This document shows positions 40,828 to 49,473 of a stretch of 56,012 nucleotides of DNA, in pieces. This DNA is from Streptomyces showdoensis (GTDB taxonomy: Bacteria > Actinomycetota > Actinomycetes > Streptomycetales > Streptomycetaceae). Positions within the stretch are counted from its first letter, which is position 1. Each line of letters begins with the position of its first letter. The position numbers were made by a program, and so were the translations under genes. The DNA is taken from positions 1 through 56,012 of the forward strand of contig NZ_BAAAXG010000023.1 in the NCBI RefSeq assembly GCF_039535475.1, in the 5' to 3' direction. The notes under the pieces were generated by a model that was not told the origin of the DNA, did no database searches, and saw only the letters and a list, made by a program, of their open reading frames with translations.

Positions 40828-41849
40828 TCACTCGCCGCTCGTCGGTCCACCCCGTGCCTTCCGGCGCTCCTCGTACCGTGCGGGCGCGTCGAGGATCCAG
40901 GACCAAGAGGGGCGGTCGTCGACGGGACCCACCTTGTCGGCGCCTTCGACGCACCTCGGATCGTCCCGCACGGCCAGCCCGAATGCGACCCAGATGCGCG
41001 TGTGCTGATCCTCGTCGTCGAGCAGACCGGCCAGTGTGTCCCCCACGGCGGGATCCGGGTTGAGGCTGTGTGCGAGCTGGTAGCCGGCGGCCTGGCGAAC
41101 GGAGGTGCCGGTGTCCTGGGCCAGCACGAGGAGGGCGTTCAGCCCCTCGGGGGTGAACGTCGTCCGCCCGGACCTCTCCGAGTACACGGTGCTCAGTGTC
41201 GCGATGACCCCCGTACGCACCGAGGGAGCGGAGTGGGCGAGGAAGCGAAGCCCCAGCGGTTCGATCCTCGGATCCTCGTGTTCGCCGAGTCCGTGCAGGA
41301 CCGCGGTGAGGACGTCCGGGTGTTCCTCTTGCGCGGCCCAGTCGAGGAACAGTTCAAGGGCGCGTCGTTCGAAAGGGCTTGGGGCGTCTGACGTGACGTC
41401 CCCGAGGTAGAGGCGGTTCAGCACCTCCGCGCCGAAGCGGCGGTACAGGGGATCGGGATGAGCCCGCAGCCTCCCAGGTCTCCACGTCCTGCCTCTCGGC
41501 CACGGTACAGATGATCTCCCACCAGGCGGCATGGTCCATGTCGGGGTATTCGAGGGCGCACGCGCGGGCGACCGCGCCCTTCTCGTGCCACTGCCGGGCC
41601 CGTTCCAACAGGTGCACGCGGGCCGCTTCATCGAGCCGCGCCGCGTCGCCGAGCAGGCAGTACGCGAGACCGACGGAGCCGCTGTCGATGGCCCGCAGTC
41701 GGGGCGTGGTTCCGTCGGCCAACCGGTGGTCCGGGTCCGCGCCCCGGTGAATCAGGTTGGAGGCGATCGCCGAGTCGAAGGCCGACACGGCCAGGGAGAG
41801 TGCGGGGTTGCCCCGCTCGCTCGCCGCGCCCGTGGCCGGAGCCGAACAT
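40828..41849 (-). CDS. HEAT/ankyrin-like helical repeat protein, frameshifted
   Basis: The C-terminal part (frame ending 40828) reads RAHPDPLYRRFGAEVLNRL, FLDWAAQEEHPDVLTAVLHGLGEHEDPRIEPLGLRFLAHSAPSVRTGVIATL and VRQAAGYQLAHSLNPDPAVGDTLAGLLDDEDQHTRIWVAFGLAVRDDPRCV, which is HEAT-like. The N-terminal part lies in another frame: AVSAFDSAIASNLIHRGADPDHRLADGTTPRLRAIDSGSVGLAYCLLGDAA, ankyrin-like, then ICTVAERQDVETWEAA. They join if one base is removed from the CCC run at 41463-41465. A further extra base at CCCC 41811-41814 would connect to ATG 41849 (MFGSGHGRGERAG). Both fit the homopolymer-error pattern of the window. About 335 residues if repaired; soluble. Function unknown. Confidence 0.7.
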
Positions 41850-42215
41850 CGTGGCCTCCGTTGACGGCTCGTTGCCGCGGGCCGTCGCATCGTAGCCCCG
41901 TCCTGCGGGGAGCCCACTGGCTGAAGGGGACGCCCCGCCTCCGCTCCGCCCCAGAACGAGCCTTCCGCCGCCGCACAGCCGGACGCGCCGAGGCCTCCCA
42001 GGACTGACGCGAGGGCGCGCGCACTCCGCCCCCTTCGCTTGGCTCCCGGCTTCTTGGCCGGGGCTTACGCACGTTCCCGGCCCCCCCGCCGGCCCGCAGC
42101 CCTTCCGCCTGCAGACATAAGGGCGACATAAAAGTCTCATGGGCGGCGGGACCCGAATTGCGGCAGGCTCGGTGCTCCGGGGCCTGCCGCGGGAGCGGGA
42201 GAAGGAGTCGAAGGG

Positions 42216-43001
42216 GTGGCGAGGGTGACAGAGGCGAATGTGCGGGCGAACGAGACCACGGTGCCGGTGCTGCCGTGCGTGTCGGTGGAGGAGACGCTTG
42301 AGTTCTACCAGGCGCTCGGGTTCGAGGCCACGTACAAGCAGACGCGGCCCTACGTCTACCTGGTGCTGGAGTGGTCCGGCTTCGCGCTGCACTTCGGGAT
42401 GCCTCCGAAGAACGTCGACCCGAGCCAGGAGGACGCCGGCGCCTGCCTCGTCCTGGTCGACGAGGTCGCGCCGTACCACGCGGAGTTCACCCGCGCGATG
42501 CGCGCCGCCTACGGAAAGGTCCTGGCCAAGGGCAGGCCGCGGATCACCCGGTTCCGGCCCGGGGCGAGCCGGTTCACCCTGGTCGACCCGTCCGGGAACT
42601 CGATCATCTTCATCCAGAGGGACGAGCCCGCGGAGCTGGAGTACGGCGGGTCGAAAACCCTCGCGGGCCTGGCCAAGGCCCTCGACAACGCCCGCATCCT
42701 CAGCGAGTTCAAGAACGACGACCGCACGGCCCTCAAGGTCCTCATCACGGCCCTGCGCAGGCACGGGGACACCGCCCCACCCCTCGACGTGGCCCGGACG
42801 CTCGCCACCCTGATCGAGCTCGCGAGTGCCCTGGAGGAGACCGAAGGCCTTGAGGAGTGGCGTCGCCGCCTGAACTCCCTGGAGCTCACCGACGCGCAAC
42901 GCCACCAGGCCACCGAGGGGCTCGGCGAGGCCGACGCGCTTCACCTGTGGCGCACCGAACCGGCCCCGAAGACAGGGCCGGGGGAGACGCCGACGTCCTG
43001 A
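42216..43001 (+). CDS. VOC-domain protein with C-terminal helical extension
   Basis: 261 residues, GTG start (GGAGAAGGAG upstream). Residues about 14-130 form a VOC module of the bleomycin-resistance type: TVPVLPCVSVEETLEFYQALGFEATYKQTRPYVYLVLEWSGFALHFGMP, ending FTLVDPSGNSIIFIQRDEP. The remaining ~120 residues are helical and charged (LAGLAKALDNARILSEFKNDDRTALKVLITALRRHG; LIELASALEETEGLEEWRRRLNSLELTDAQRHQATEGL). The combination of a VOC module with this helical tail recurs in actinomycetes, and I know of no assigned function. It is the fifth VOC gene in 13 kb but lacks the shared promoter element found at 31285 and 32343. Confidence 0.88.
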   Translation: MARVTEANVRANETTVPVLPCVSVEETLEFYQALGFEATYKQTRPYVYLVLEWSGFALHFGMPPKNVDPSQEDAGACLVLVDEVAPYHAEFTRAMRAAYGKVLAKGRPRITRFRPGASRFTLVDPSGNSIIFIQRDEPAELEYGGSKTLAGLAKALDNARILSEFKNDDRTALKVLITALRRHGDTAPPLDVARTLATLIELASALEETEGLEEWRRRLNSLELTDAQRHQATEGLGEADALHLWRTEPAPKTGPGETPTS

Positions 43002-43068
43002 CGGTCGACCGGCGGTTCCGCGGCCCGCCACGGCCGCGGAACCGCCCTCGCCGTCCGCCCCGTGCCGC

Positions 43069-43194
43069 GTGGGCGAGCCTGCCGTCGGGTTGCTGACGGA
43101 GCTGCGGGCGGGATCGTATGGGTTCTCCAGCCCGCACCTCGGCGTCGCGGCGCCACCGGTCGACGAGCACGAGGCCCGGTGGAACGACGGATGA
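43069..43194 (+). pseudogene. Possible short coding remnant (41 codons)
   Basis: GTG 43069 to TGA 43194 encodes VGEPAVGLLTELRAGSYGFSSPHLGVAAPPVDEHEARWNDG. The codon pattern is coding-like and the residues look like the C-terminal end of a larger protein, but I cannot name it and there is no ribosome site. It lies in the 223-bp gap between the VOC and phosphatase genes. Low confidence. Confidence 0.3.
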
Positions 43195-43224
43195 CGCTGA
43201 TGTCCGGGACCCGGAGGGGTACAC

Positions 43225-43737
43225 ATGAAGGCACGACAGAAGGACAGGGGCCTGCCCGATCCGGGCGCGCCGTGGAACGAGGTGGCACCAGGACTGTGGA
43301 TGGGCGGCCACCACTGGAGGGATGTCAGCGGTGTGAGCCGGCCCGCAGTCGTCGGGAGCGAGTTCGACCTGGTCATCAGCCTGTTCACCCGACCCGGTCA
43401 CGGCCCTGACCCAGCCGTCGAGCACCACGTCGCCGACACCCCCGACGGCCCGCTCACCGCCGCGCAGATCCACAAGGTCCAGGACCTCGCCCTCGTCGCC
43501 GCCCAGGCGGTCCGCGACGGCCGCTCCGTGCTGGTCCGGTGCAACGCCGGCTACAACCGATCCGGGCTGGTCGTGGGGCAGGCACTGATCGAGCTGGGGC
43601 AGGAGGCGGAAGCGGCGATCGGGGTCATCCGGCGGAAGCGATCTCCTTGGGCTCTGAACAATCCGGTCTTCGAGCAGTACCTCACCACCGGTCTCGGTGT
43701 CGCCCGGCTCCTCGCCGACCTCGACCCACTCACCTGA
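43225..43737 (+). CDS. Dual-specificity/tyrosine phosphatase-like protein
   Basis: 170 residues. The phosphatase loop is VRCNAGYNRSGLV: nucleophile Cys106 and phosphate-binding Arg112 (C-x5-R-S). An upstream Asp (FTRPGHGPDPAVEHHVADTPDGP) may be the general acid. PWNEVAPGLWMGGHHW and EFDLVISLFTRPG are the usual opening of dual-specificity phosphatases, and VIRRKRSPWALNNPVFEQYL is the usual end (RPxxxLxNxxF). A soluble enzyme expected to dephosphorylate proteins or phosphate esters. No kinase gene is adjacent. The start follows GGAGGGG. Confidence 0.9.
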   Translation: MKARQKDRGLPDPGAPWNEVAPGLWMGGHHWRDVSGVSRPAVVGSEFDLVISLFTRPGHGPDPAVEHHVADTPDGPLTAAQIHKVQDLALVAAQAVRDGRSVLVRCNAGYNRSGLVVGQALIELGQEAEAAIGVIRRKRSPWALNNPVFEQYLTTGLGVARLLADLDPLT

Positions 43738-43930
43738 CCCGGACCCGGACCCGGACCCGGAGTCGCGATCCGGGCTCATCACGCGGAGTCGAGCCCCTTC
43801 CGTGACGAGCCCGGCAGTCGGCCCTGAGTGCCGACTCCACGCTCACACCCTCACGAACCGGCCGATCGGTGTGGTGGACAGGGCCAGAACCTCAACCGTC
43901 CTCGGCCCCGCCCGTGCGTGTCGTGCGCTC

Positions 43931-44827
43931 TCAGGACCCGGTCGGCCGGACCTTGGCCGTCATGGCGTCGACGAGGCGCTTCAGGCCGTCCGGCTGGAGG
44001 CCGAGGAACAGGTTCGGCTCGATCAGTTCCAGCTCCATCACCACGGGCTTCCTGGTCTCGTCCAGAACCAGGTCCACCCGGGCGAACAGCGGTGACTCCG
44101 GAGTCGGGACGGCCGCCAGCGCGGCCAGCGCCGCCGAGATCTCTTCGTCGGTCGGCTGGTAGGGGATGACGTCGGGGTGCGGCACGCGGTCGTTGTCGAT
44201 CACTCCGGACTCGGTCAGTACGGGGCCCTTGCGGATGGCGTGGCTGAACGTGCCCGAGATGAAGACCAGTGCCCGTTCGCCTTCCTCCACGAGTCGCAGG
44301 TACGGCTGGACCATCACGGCCCGGCCCTGGTCCAGAAGCGTCCGGACGTGCCGCTTGGCGGCGGCGTGCTGGTCGGGCTCGTAGCGTGCGGTGTCGAGCG
44401 CACCCGCGGATACCACGGGCTTGACCACCACCGCTCCGGTGCCGAGGAGTTCGGCTTCGTCGTACGGCGTGCCCGGTTCGACGAAGCGGGTGGGAACGAC
44501 GGCCACCCCCTGCTCGGCAAGGTCCGACAGATAGCGCTTGTCGCTGCTCCAGCGCACCACCGGAGCGGGGTTCCACAGGCTCGTGAGGCGGTCCGTCCGG
44601 TCGGCCCAGGCCAGGTACTCGTCGACGCGTTCCGCGTAGTCCCAGGTCGACCGGATGACCGCCAGGTCGAAGCCGTCCCAGGCCACGGCCTGTGCGTCCC
44701 AGGCCACCGCGGAGGTCGTCACACCGTTCGCGCGCAACGCCTCCACGAGCAACGGGAGATCGGTGTCCCATTCCATGCCGGCCTCGCTGGTCACGATCGC
44801 GATCCTGGCAGCTGCCACGCGACTCAC
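43931..44827 (-). CDS. ATP-grasp domain protein
   Basis: 298 residues. N-terminal part: RIAIVTSEAGMEWDTDLPLLVEALRANGVTTSAVAWD, DLAVIRSTWDYAERVDEYLAW. The ATP-grasp core has a nucleotide-binding lysine region GAVVVKPVVSAGALDT, MVQPYLRLVEEGERALVFISGTFSHAIRKGP, and the metal/ATP motif FARVDLVLDETRKPVVMELELIEPNLFL (Glu-x-Glu...Asn). It is close in type to DcsG/cycloserine-ligase-like and other RimK-related ATP-grasp proteins, which join a carboxylate to an amine or thiol using ATP. No biosynthetic partners are encoded nearby except the divergent arginase-fold gene at 44988. In cycloserine clusters an arginase homologue (DcsB) and an ATP-grasp enzyme (DcsG) also occur together, an intriguing but weak parallel. 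Confidence 0.9.
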   Translation of the reverse strand: MSRVAAARIAIVTSEAGMEWDTDLPLLVEALRANGVTTSAVAWDAQAVAWDGFDLAVIRSTWDYAERVDEYLAWADRTDRLTSLWNPAPVVRWSSDKRYLSDLAEQGVAVVPTRFVEPGTPYDEAELLGTGAVVVKPVVSAGALDTARYEPDQHAAAKRHVRTLLDQGRAVMVQPYLRLVEEGERALVFISGTFSHAIRKGPVLTESGVIDNDRVPHPDVIPYQPTDEEISAALAALAAVPTPESPLFARVDLVLDETRKPVVMELELIEPNLFLGLQPDGLKRLVDAMTAKVRPTGS

Positions 44828-44987
44828 TCTCCCTGTCGTCCCTCGTTCAACCCTTGCAGCCTAAGACGGGATCCCGTCCGGTGACCTCGCGGGCAAGGGT
44901 GCTACGGCTGCGGAGGGTTCGGCCGGGTGCGGGGCGGCGGTCCGTGCGGCCGTTGCGTCGGCTCGCCGGCGTGGTGAGGATGACCGC

Positions 44988-45893
44988 ATGCGGAACACCG
45001 TGATCATCGATGCCCCGTCCAACCTCGGCCTGCGCCCACCCGCCCCCGGCACCGTTCCCGGCTGCTACAAACTGGCCGGGGCGCTGCGCGAGAACGGCAT
45101 CATGAGACGGCTCGGGGCGTTCGAGGGCGGGGTGGTCGTACCGCCCAGGTACGACCGCGGCGACTGGCAGGAGGGCGACGGCGTCTTCAACGCGGCCGCC
45201 CTCGCCGCGTACACGATCCGCCTGGCCGACCGGATCGAACGCCATGTCTCGGCCGGGGACTTCACACTCGTCCTCGGCGGCGACTGCTCCATCCAGCTGG
45301 GTGCCGCGCTCGCCCTGCGCCGGCTGGGCCGCTACGGTCTCGCCTCCGTCGACGCCTCTCCCGACTTCCGCAACCCCGGCAACTCGGACCGGATCGGTGC
45401 GGCCGGCGGTGAGGAGCTGGCGCTGGCGACGGGTCGGGGGCAGAGCGATCTGACCGACCTGGAGGGGCTGCGCCCCTACCTCCGGGACGAGGACGTACGC
45501 GCGCTCGGCACCCGGGACGCCTACGCGGACGACCCCGAGATCACCCAGCTCCGCGAACTGAGGGTCCCCGTCGTGACCGTGTCCGAACTCCGCGCACGGG
45601 GCGCCGGCGAGCTCGGGTCCGCGACCGCCGTCAGTCTGGAGAACACCGCCCTGGCCGGTTTCTGGGTACACCTCGACGCCGACGTGCTCGACCCCACCGT
45701 CATGCCGGCCGTCGACAGCCCCGACCCCGACGGCCTGCTGCCGGACGAGCTGGTGGCGCTGCTCCGGCCGCTCGTCCGCTCGCCGCGCTGCGTCGGGCTC
45801 AACGTCACGATCTACGACCCCGACCTCGACCCCGAGGGCACGGCCGGCGCCCTGCTCACCGACCTCGTCGTGACGGCGCTCGCCGACGGCTGA
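44988..45893 (+). CDS. Arginase/ureohydrolase-fold protein with altered metal ligands
   Basis: 301 residues of the arginase-agmatinase-formiminoglutamase fold. The four ligand motifs are recognisable but changed: LVLGGDCS has Cys100 in place of the usual His, VDASPDFRN (122-130) has Ser124 where the DAHxD motif has His, and HLDADVLDP keeps Asp230, Asp232 and Asp235. With two histidine ligands missing the binuclear manganese site may be incomplete, giving changed chemistry or a single-metal site. Some relatives with GGDCS still have DGHxD; here that histidine is absent too. It is encoded divergently from the ATP-grasp gene with a 160-bp gap. In DcsB (cycloserine pathway) a similar Cys replacement is known, as I recall. 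Confidence 0.88.
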   Translation: MRNTVIIDAPSNLGLRPPAPGTVPGCYKLAGALRENGIMRRLGAFEGGVVVPPRYDRGDWQEGDGVFNAAALAAYTIRLADRIERHVSAGDFTLVLGGDCSIQLGAALALRRLGRYGLASVDASPDFRNPGNSDRIGAAGGEELALATGRGQSDLTDLEGLRPYLRDEDVRALGTRDAYADDPEITQLRELRVPVVTVSELRARGAGELGSATAVSLENTALAGFWVHLDADVLDPTVMPAVDSPDPDGLLPDELVALLRPLVRSPRCVGLNVTIYDPDLDPEGTAGALLTDLVVTALADG

Positions 45894-45914
45894 CGTCACG
45901 ACGAGGGGCCGGGC

Positions 45915-46772
45915 TCAAGGGCGTTCACCGTGCTGGAGGACGCCGCCCACGGAGAAGCAGAGGGCGCCGGTCAGCGTTCCCCAGTTGGCGATGTCCGCGT
46001 TGACCAGGCTGCCGGTGGCGGGGCGTGTGTAGGCGGCGAGGGCCGAGACCATGAACAGGACCGAGCCCAGCTGGTTCACGGCGACGATCCACCACCCGAG
46101 GCTCCACCATCCGAGGCTCCGCCGTCCGACGCACGGCCGGCCGTGGCAGATCTCCACGAACGCGAGGTGGCCGGAGATCAGGAAGAGGATGCAGCCGATC
46201 ACGTCCGGGGCCCAGATCAGCCGGTTGACCTGCTGGACGGTCAGGCCCTGGAGGAACGAGTCGAGCAGGTCGACGGCGAACACCAGCGTGCCGGCGAACA
46301 GGACGAACGCGCTCAGCCAGTCGACCCGCATCGGCTCGTAGCTCCACCACCGCCACCGTCGCGCGACCAGGGCGGCCTGCCCGCCGGGCACGTGGCGCGG
46401 GGCGTTGACGACCTGGAGCAGCGAGATGTAGCCGCCCGTGTTGAAGCACAGACCGCCGGCGAAGTAGACCGAAGCACAGACGGTGGCGTCGCCGGAGCCG
46501 AACTGCGCGATGGACGCGCCGGCGGCGAAGAGGGCTCTGCCGATGACGAAGGCGGTGGCCGCGATCGCGTTGAGCCTGCGCAGCCGGGCGAGGACGGTGT
46601 CGTCGGCGCCGGCGTGCCGGGGGCCGGGCGCACCCGGTGGACGGACGGTGATCAGGCCTCGGCGCCGGGCGGTCCTGGAATCCCAGACGGCGGTGCCGCC
46701 TTCGGGCGGATGCCAGGTGAGGCGGGTGGTGAACGGTCCCGCGCCTTCGGCGCGCTGGTCGGGGTGGTCCAC
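45915..46772 (-). CDS. Conserved integral membrane protein (YrhK-like)
   Basis: About 285 residues. The first ~65 residues are soluble (GPFTTRLTWHPPEGGTAVWDSRTARRRG). Six hydrophobic segments follow: AATAFVIGRALFAAGASIAQF, ASVYFAGGLCFNTGGYISLLQVV, WLSAFVLFAGTLVFAVDLLDSFL, IWAPDVIGCILFLISGHLAFVE, WWIVAVNQLGSVLFMVSALAA and NWGTLTGALCFSVGGVLQ. The last helix pair resembles the YrhK domain. A small duplication SLGWWSLGWW lies before segment five. I use GTG 46772 (VDHPDQRAEG); the frame is open to ATG 46814, but those codons look like promoter sequence. Convergent with the arginase-fold gene (22-bp gap). Function unknown. Confidence 0.82.
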   Translation of the reverse strand: MDHPDQRAEGAGPFTTRLTWHPPEGGTAVWDSRTARRRGLITVRPPGAPGPRHAGADDTVLARLRRLNAIAATAFVIGRALFAAGASIAQFGSGDATVCASVYFAGGLCFNTGGYISLLQVVNAPRHVPGGQAALVARRWRWWSYEPMRVDWLSAFVLFAGTLVFAVDLLDSFLQGLTVQQVNRLIWAPDVIGCILFLISGHLAFVEICHGRPCVGRRSLGWWSLGWWIVAVNQLGSVLFMVSALAAYTRPATGSLVNADIANWGTLTGALCFSVGGVLQHGERP

Positions 46773-46869
46773 ACGCCGACAGTAGACGGCCCGCCGGTCG
46801 TCGGCGGAGCGCAACGCCGCTGCGAGCCGAGGGCAGCGGCCCGGTCTCCGGAACGCCGGGGCCCGCGGC

Positions 46870-47424
46870 TCACGCGGGGGGACGCGGAGCGGCCGGCGAC
46901 CGGGCGAACCCGGCGAGCGTGCGGAAGTCGTCCTCCCGCAGGCCGATCCGCGGATCGACGTGGTGCAGGAGCCCGGGGCCGCGGTGATGTGCGGTCACGT
47001 ACGCCTGATCCAGCCCGCTCAGCTCGTCGTCCACCCAGGCGAAGGGGCGGCCGCGCGCGTGGTCGACCAGCGGACCGGTCTTCCAGTGCACGCCATCAGG
47101 GCGTTCTCGCAGCAGGGCGTCGCCGAAGTCCACGAAGGGAAGCTCCGGAAGGCCGAGGACCGGTGCGATCCACCGGTTGGCCTTGCCCATCCACGTGGTG
47201 GCCCAGCACAGCTCGTATCCGAGCCCGAGCAGGGTTCGCCCGTGCTCCGGATGGAGCCAGACCCGCAGGGGACGCCGCCGGGACGACAGGCTCACCTCCT
47301 CCGTCCCAGCCCCGCCGTCACGGGGCACGCGGATCGTGGTGTAGCCGTCGGGACGCCGCTCCGGCTTGGCCGCATAAGGATTGAGCGGCCCGTCTACGTC
47401 GAGGAACAGCACTGGTCGGCTCAC
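46870..47424 (-). CDS. HAD-like protein
   Basis: 184 residues from GTG 47424 (VSRPVLFLDVDGPLNPYA), after a GGGGGAAG ribosome site. The DxDG-type nucleophile motif FLDVDGPLNP begins the protein. ELCWATTWMGKANRWIAPVLGLPELPFVDF is the second conserved part, and PFAWVDDELSGLDQAYV supplies the late acidic motif. This set is common in the actinobacterial HAD subgroup annotated as secreted or hypothetical hydrolases; motif III lysine is probably in VHWKTGPLVDHA. Soluble, no signal peptide. A longer start at 47448 is in frame. Substrate unknown. Confidence 0.85.
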   Translation of the reverse strand: MSRPVLFLDVDGPLNPYAAKPERRPDGYTTIRVPRDGGAGTEEVSLSSRRRPLRVWLHPEHGRTLLGLGYELCWATTWMGKANRWIAPVLGLPELPFVDFGDALLRERPDGVHWKTGPLVDHARGRPFAWVDDELSGLDQAYVTAHHRGPGLLHHVDPRIGLREDDFRTLAGFARSPAAPRPPA

Positions 47425-47735
47425 GGTCTTCCCCCCGATCTCGCGCACTGCCGCCGGCCCTGACCATTCTCGTCCGTGGTGTGGAAAACCCCGAACCCGC
47501 CCTCGCCGCTCCGGATCTGCACGTGGTGATGTGCCGTGCGCTGTGCACCGTTACCTGTACGCCGTGCTGAGCTGCACCGTCGATGGGGAATCGAACCCCG
47601 CGTTGCTCTTCACGCACCACAGGTGGGCCGGAGAACCCGCCGGCCCTCGGGGTGTGCACGCCTCCGGAGCAACTACCTGCTCCACACCGTCCTGCTCTGC
47701 CGGACCGGTCGGTCCGGTCCGTCCGGTCGGTCCGG

Positions 47736-48206
47736 TCACTCCAGCAGGTCGACTTCCCAGTTCTTCCGCTGGATCCGTACGTCGACCTCGCGGATCTCCT
47801 TGGCCAGGGCGTCCGCCCGCGCTCGGAGTTCCGGGACCGGTAGCGCGGAGAGCATCAGCAGCTCGGACCGGAGCTGACGGCCGTGGCCGCGGTCTCCCGT
47901 GCCCGCTGCCGCGTCCGCCGCCGCGGTGACCACCGAATGGCGCAGCCGCAGGACGTCCCGCCGCGCGAGCGCGTCGGTGAGCGTACCGTCCGGGCCCATC
48001 TCCACCGTGGCGTTGGTCCGGTTGATCCGCCGGATCAGGGCTTCGAGGGTGTCGAGCACCTCACCGGTCTCGGCCAGCAGCTGTGCCGCGTCCTCGGAGG
48101 GCGTCTCCCCCTCCTGGTACCGCGCGTTGCCGACGACACGTGTGCGCAACTGCTCCACGCGTCGCGTCGCCTCCGCACGTTCTGCCAGCGCCTCGGCAAG
48201 CTTCAC
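47736..48206 (-). CDS. DIP1984 family protein
   Basis: 156 residues: VKLAEALAERAEATRRVEQLRTRVVGNARYQEGETPSEDA, LDTLEALIRRINRTNATVEMGPDGTLTDALARRDVLRLRHSVV, LRSELLMLSALPVPELRARADALAKEIREVDVRIQRKNWEVDL. This is the full-length pattern of the DIP1984 family, largely alpha-helical, probably coiled-coil. GTG 48206 is chosen because AGGAGG lies 9 bases upstream; a longer open frame gives no family sequence. Function uncharacterised. It lies next to a divergent PD-(D/E)XK-like gene. Confidence 0.92.
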   Translation of the reverse strand: MKLAEALAERAEATRRVEQLRTRVVGNARYQEGETPSEDAAQLLAETGEVLDTLEALIRRINRTNATVEMGPDGTLTDALARRDVLRLRHSVVTAAADAAAGTGDRGHGRQLRSELLMLSALPVPELRARADALAKEIREVDVRIQRKNWEVDLLE

Positions 48207-48356
48207 CGCCGTCGCCTCCTGCCTTCCTCCTTGAGCTCGCACAAGCATACGGGCGCAAAGGGGGCCTTCCACCAAGGCATTCCGATCCGCTGGGAGCCTC
48301 GGTGAGATCCCCGGGTACGGATGGTCGCCCGGATCCGCGCTCGGTAGATTCCCGTC

Positions 48357-48890
48357 ATGAGTGACGACGAGGACTACCTGGAAAAGAGCCCGGCGGCCGC
48401 ACGCATGGGGAAGGCCGCCGAGTACCTGGTCGCGGCCTCGTCCATCCTCGCCACGGGCGGCGAACTGAACGTCTCCACCTCGCTCGTGGACGACGAGGGC
48501 GTGGACCTCGTCTTCCACAGGCGCGGGAGCTCCGCGACCCTGGCGGTGCAGGTGAAGGCGAGGATGTCCACCGGAACGCAGGTCCGGCAGGGCAGGCTGA
48601 TGGCCTTCGTGCGCTCGCAGACGTTCCAACCGCGGGCGGACCTGGACGTGTTGTTCGTCGCGGTGGACGTCGAGCGAGGGGCGATCATGACGGCCTGGCT
48701 GATACCGAGCACAGCCTTCGGGGAGATGGTGGCGGAGCCGAACAGCAAGGGACGGTACCGGTTCTCGGCGTCGATGAAGCCGGAGTCCAGGGACCGCTGG
48801 ACCCCCTTCCGGCTGACGGCCGCCGAGCTCCCCAGGCGCATCCTCGCCCGGCTCGATGAGCTGGAGAGGGCCGGGGCGAGTGGCCGGTGA
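48357..48890 (+). CDS. DUF4365-like, PD-(D/E)XK-fold protein
   Basis: 177 residues. RMGKAAEYLVAASSILATGGELNVSTSLVDDEGVDLVFHRRGSSATLAVQVKARM shows the arrangement of a PD-(D/E)XK core: a helix with Glu (AAEYLV), Asp in EGVDLVF, and QVKA in place of the usual (D/E)xK. DVLFVAVDVERGAIMTAWLIP follows. Similar proteins (DUF4365 and relatives) are nuclease-like and occur near phage defence or repair genes; here the E of ExK is Gln, as in several Mrr/resolvase-like families. No partner methylase is present. Activity unproven. Confidence 0.78.
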   Translation: MSDDEDYLEKSPAAARMGKAAEYLVAASSILATGGELNVSTSLVDDEGVDLVFHRRGSSATLAVQVKARMSTGTQVRQGRLMAFVRSQTFQPRADLDVLFVAVDVERGAIMTAWLIPSTAFGEMVAEPNSKGRYRFSASMKPESRDRWTPFRLTAAELPRRILARLDELERAGASGR

Positions 48891-48989
48891 CCCCCGGTCG
48901 GCCCGGGCCGGCGAGGACGATCCCGATCCCATCCCCGCGCGGGCCGACCCGCACGGCCGCTCCGTCCGAACGCCTTCGAGAGGAACGAC

Positions 48990-49412
48990 ATGACCGAGAG
49001 CTACGAGAGCGTCCGCCTGACGGCCGACGTGGTGACCGTCACCGAGGACGGCCGTGTCCTGCTCGTCGAGCGGGGCCGGGATCCCTTCAAGGGGCTCTGG
49101 GCGCTGCCCGGTGGTCACGTGGACGCCGGAGAGAGCAGCCAGGAGGCGGCGGCCCGGGAGCTCGGGGAGGAGACGGGCGTCCTGGTGGACCCTGCCGCCC
49201 TGTTCCAGGTCGGCGCGTGGGACGAGCCCGGTCGCGACCCGCGCGGCCGGTACGTCACCGTGGTCTACCTGGCCGTCGTCCCGGCCGACACCGAGGTCGT
49301 AGCGGGCGACGACGCGGCCAAGGCCGTCTGGTGGCCGTACGACAGCCTGCCGCCGCTGGCCTTCGACCACGGTGCGATCCTCGACGCGGTCCGGGACTCG
49401 ATGCCTTCCTGA
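48990..49412 (+). CDS. Nudix hydrolase
   Basis: 140 residues. Complete Nudix box GGHVDAGESSQEAAARELGEETGV (residues about 48-71; G-x5-E-x7-REL-x-EETG). SVRLTADVVTVTEDGRVLLVERGRDPFKGLWALPGG precedes it, and AWDEPGRDPRGRYVTVVYLAVVP follows, as in MutT/ADP-ribose-type members. RGRYVTVVYLAVVPADTEVVAGDDAAKAVWW resembles NADH/ADP-ribose pyrophosphatase-type Nudix proteins next to NAD genes; none is near here. Start ATG 48990, with GAGAGG upstream. Confidence 0.93.
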   Translation: MTESYESVRLTADVVTVTEDGRVLLVERGRDPFKGLWALPGGHVDAGESSQEAAARELGEETGVLVDPAALFQVGAWDEPGRDPRGRYVTVVYLAVVPADTEVVAGDDAAKAVWWPYDSLPPLAFDHGAILDAVRDSMPS

Positions 49413-49473
49413 CTCTCCGCAGGGCACGCGCAGGCACGGCATACCCTCGGGTTCGAGACGATCAAGGGGAGTC

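Noticed and set aside
47585..47599. tRNA T-arm-like sequence on the minus strand (GGGGTTCGATTCCCC)
   Set aside because: No matching acceptor, D-arm or anticodon arm on either side; not a tRNA, and no integrase nearby to make it an attachment site.
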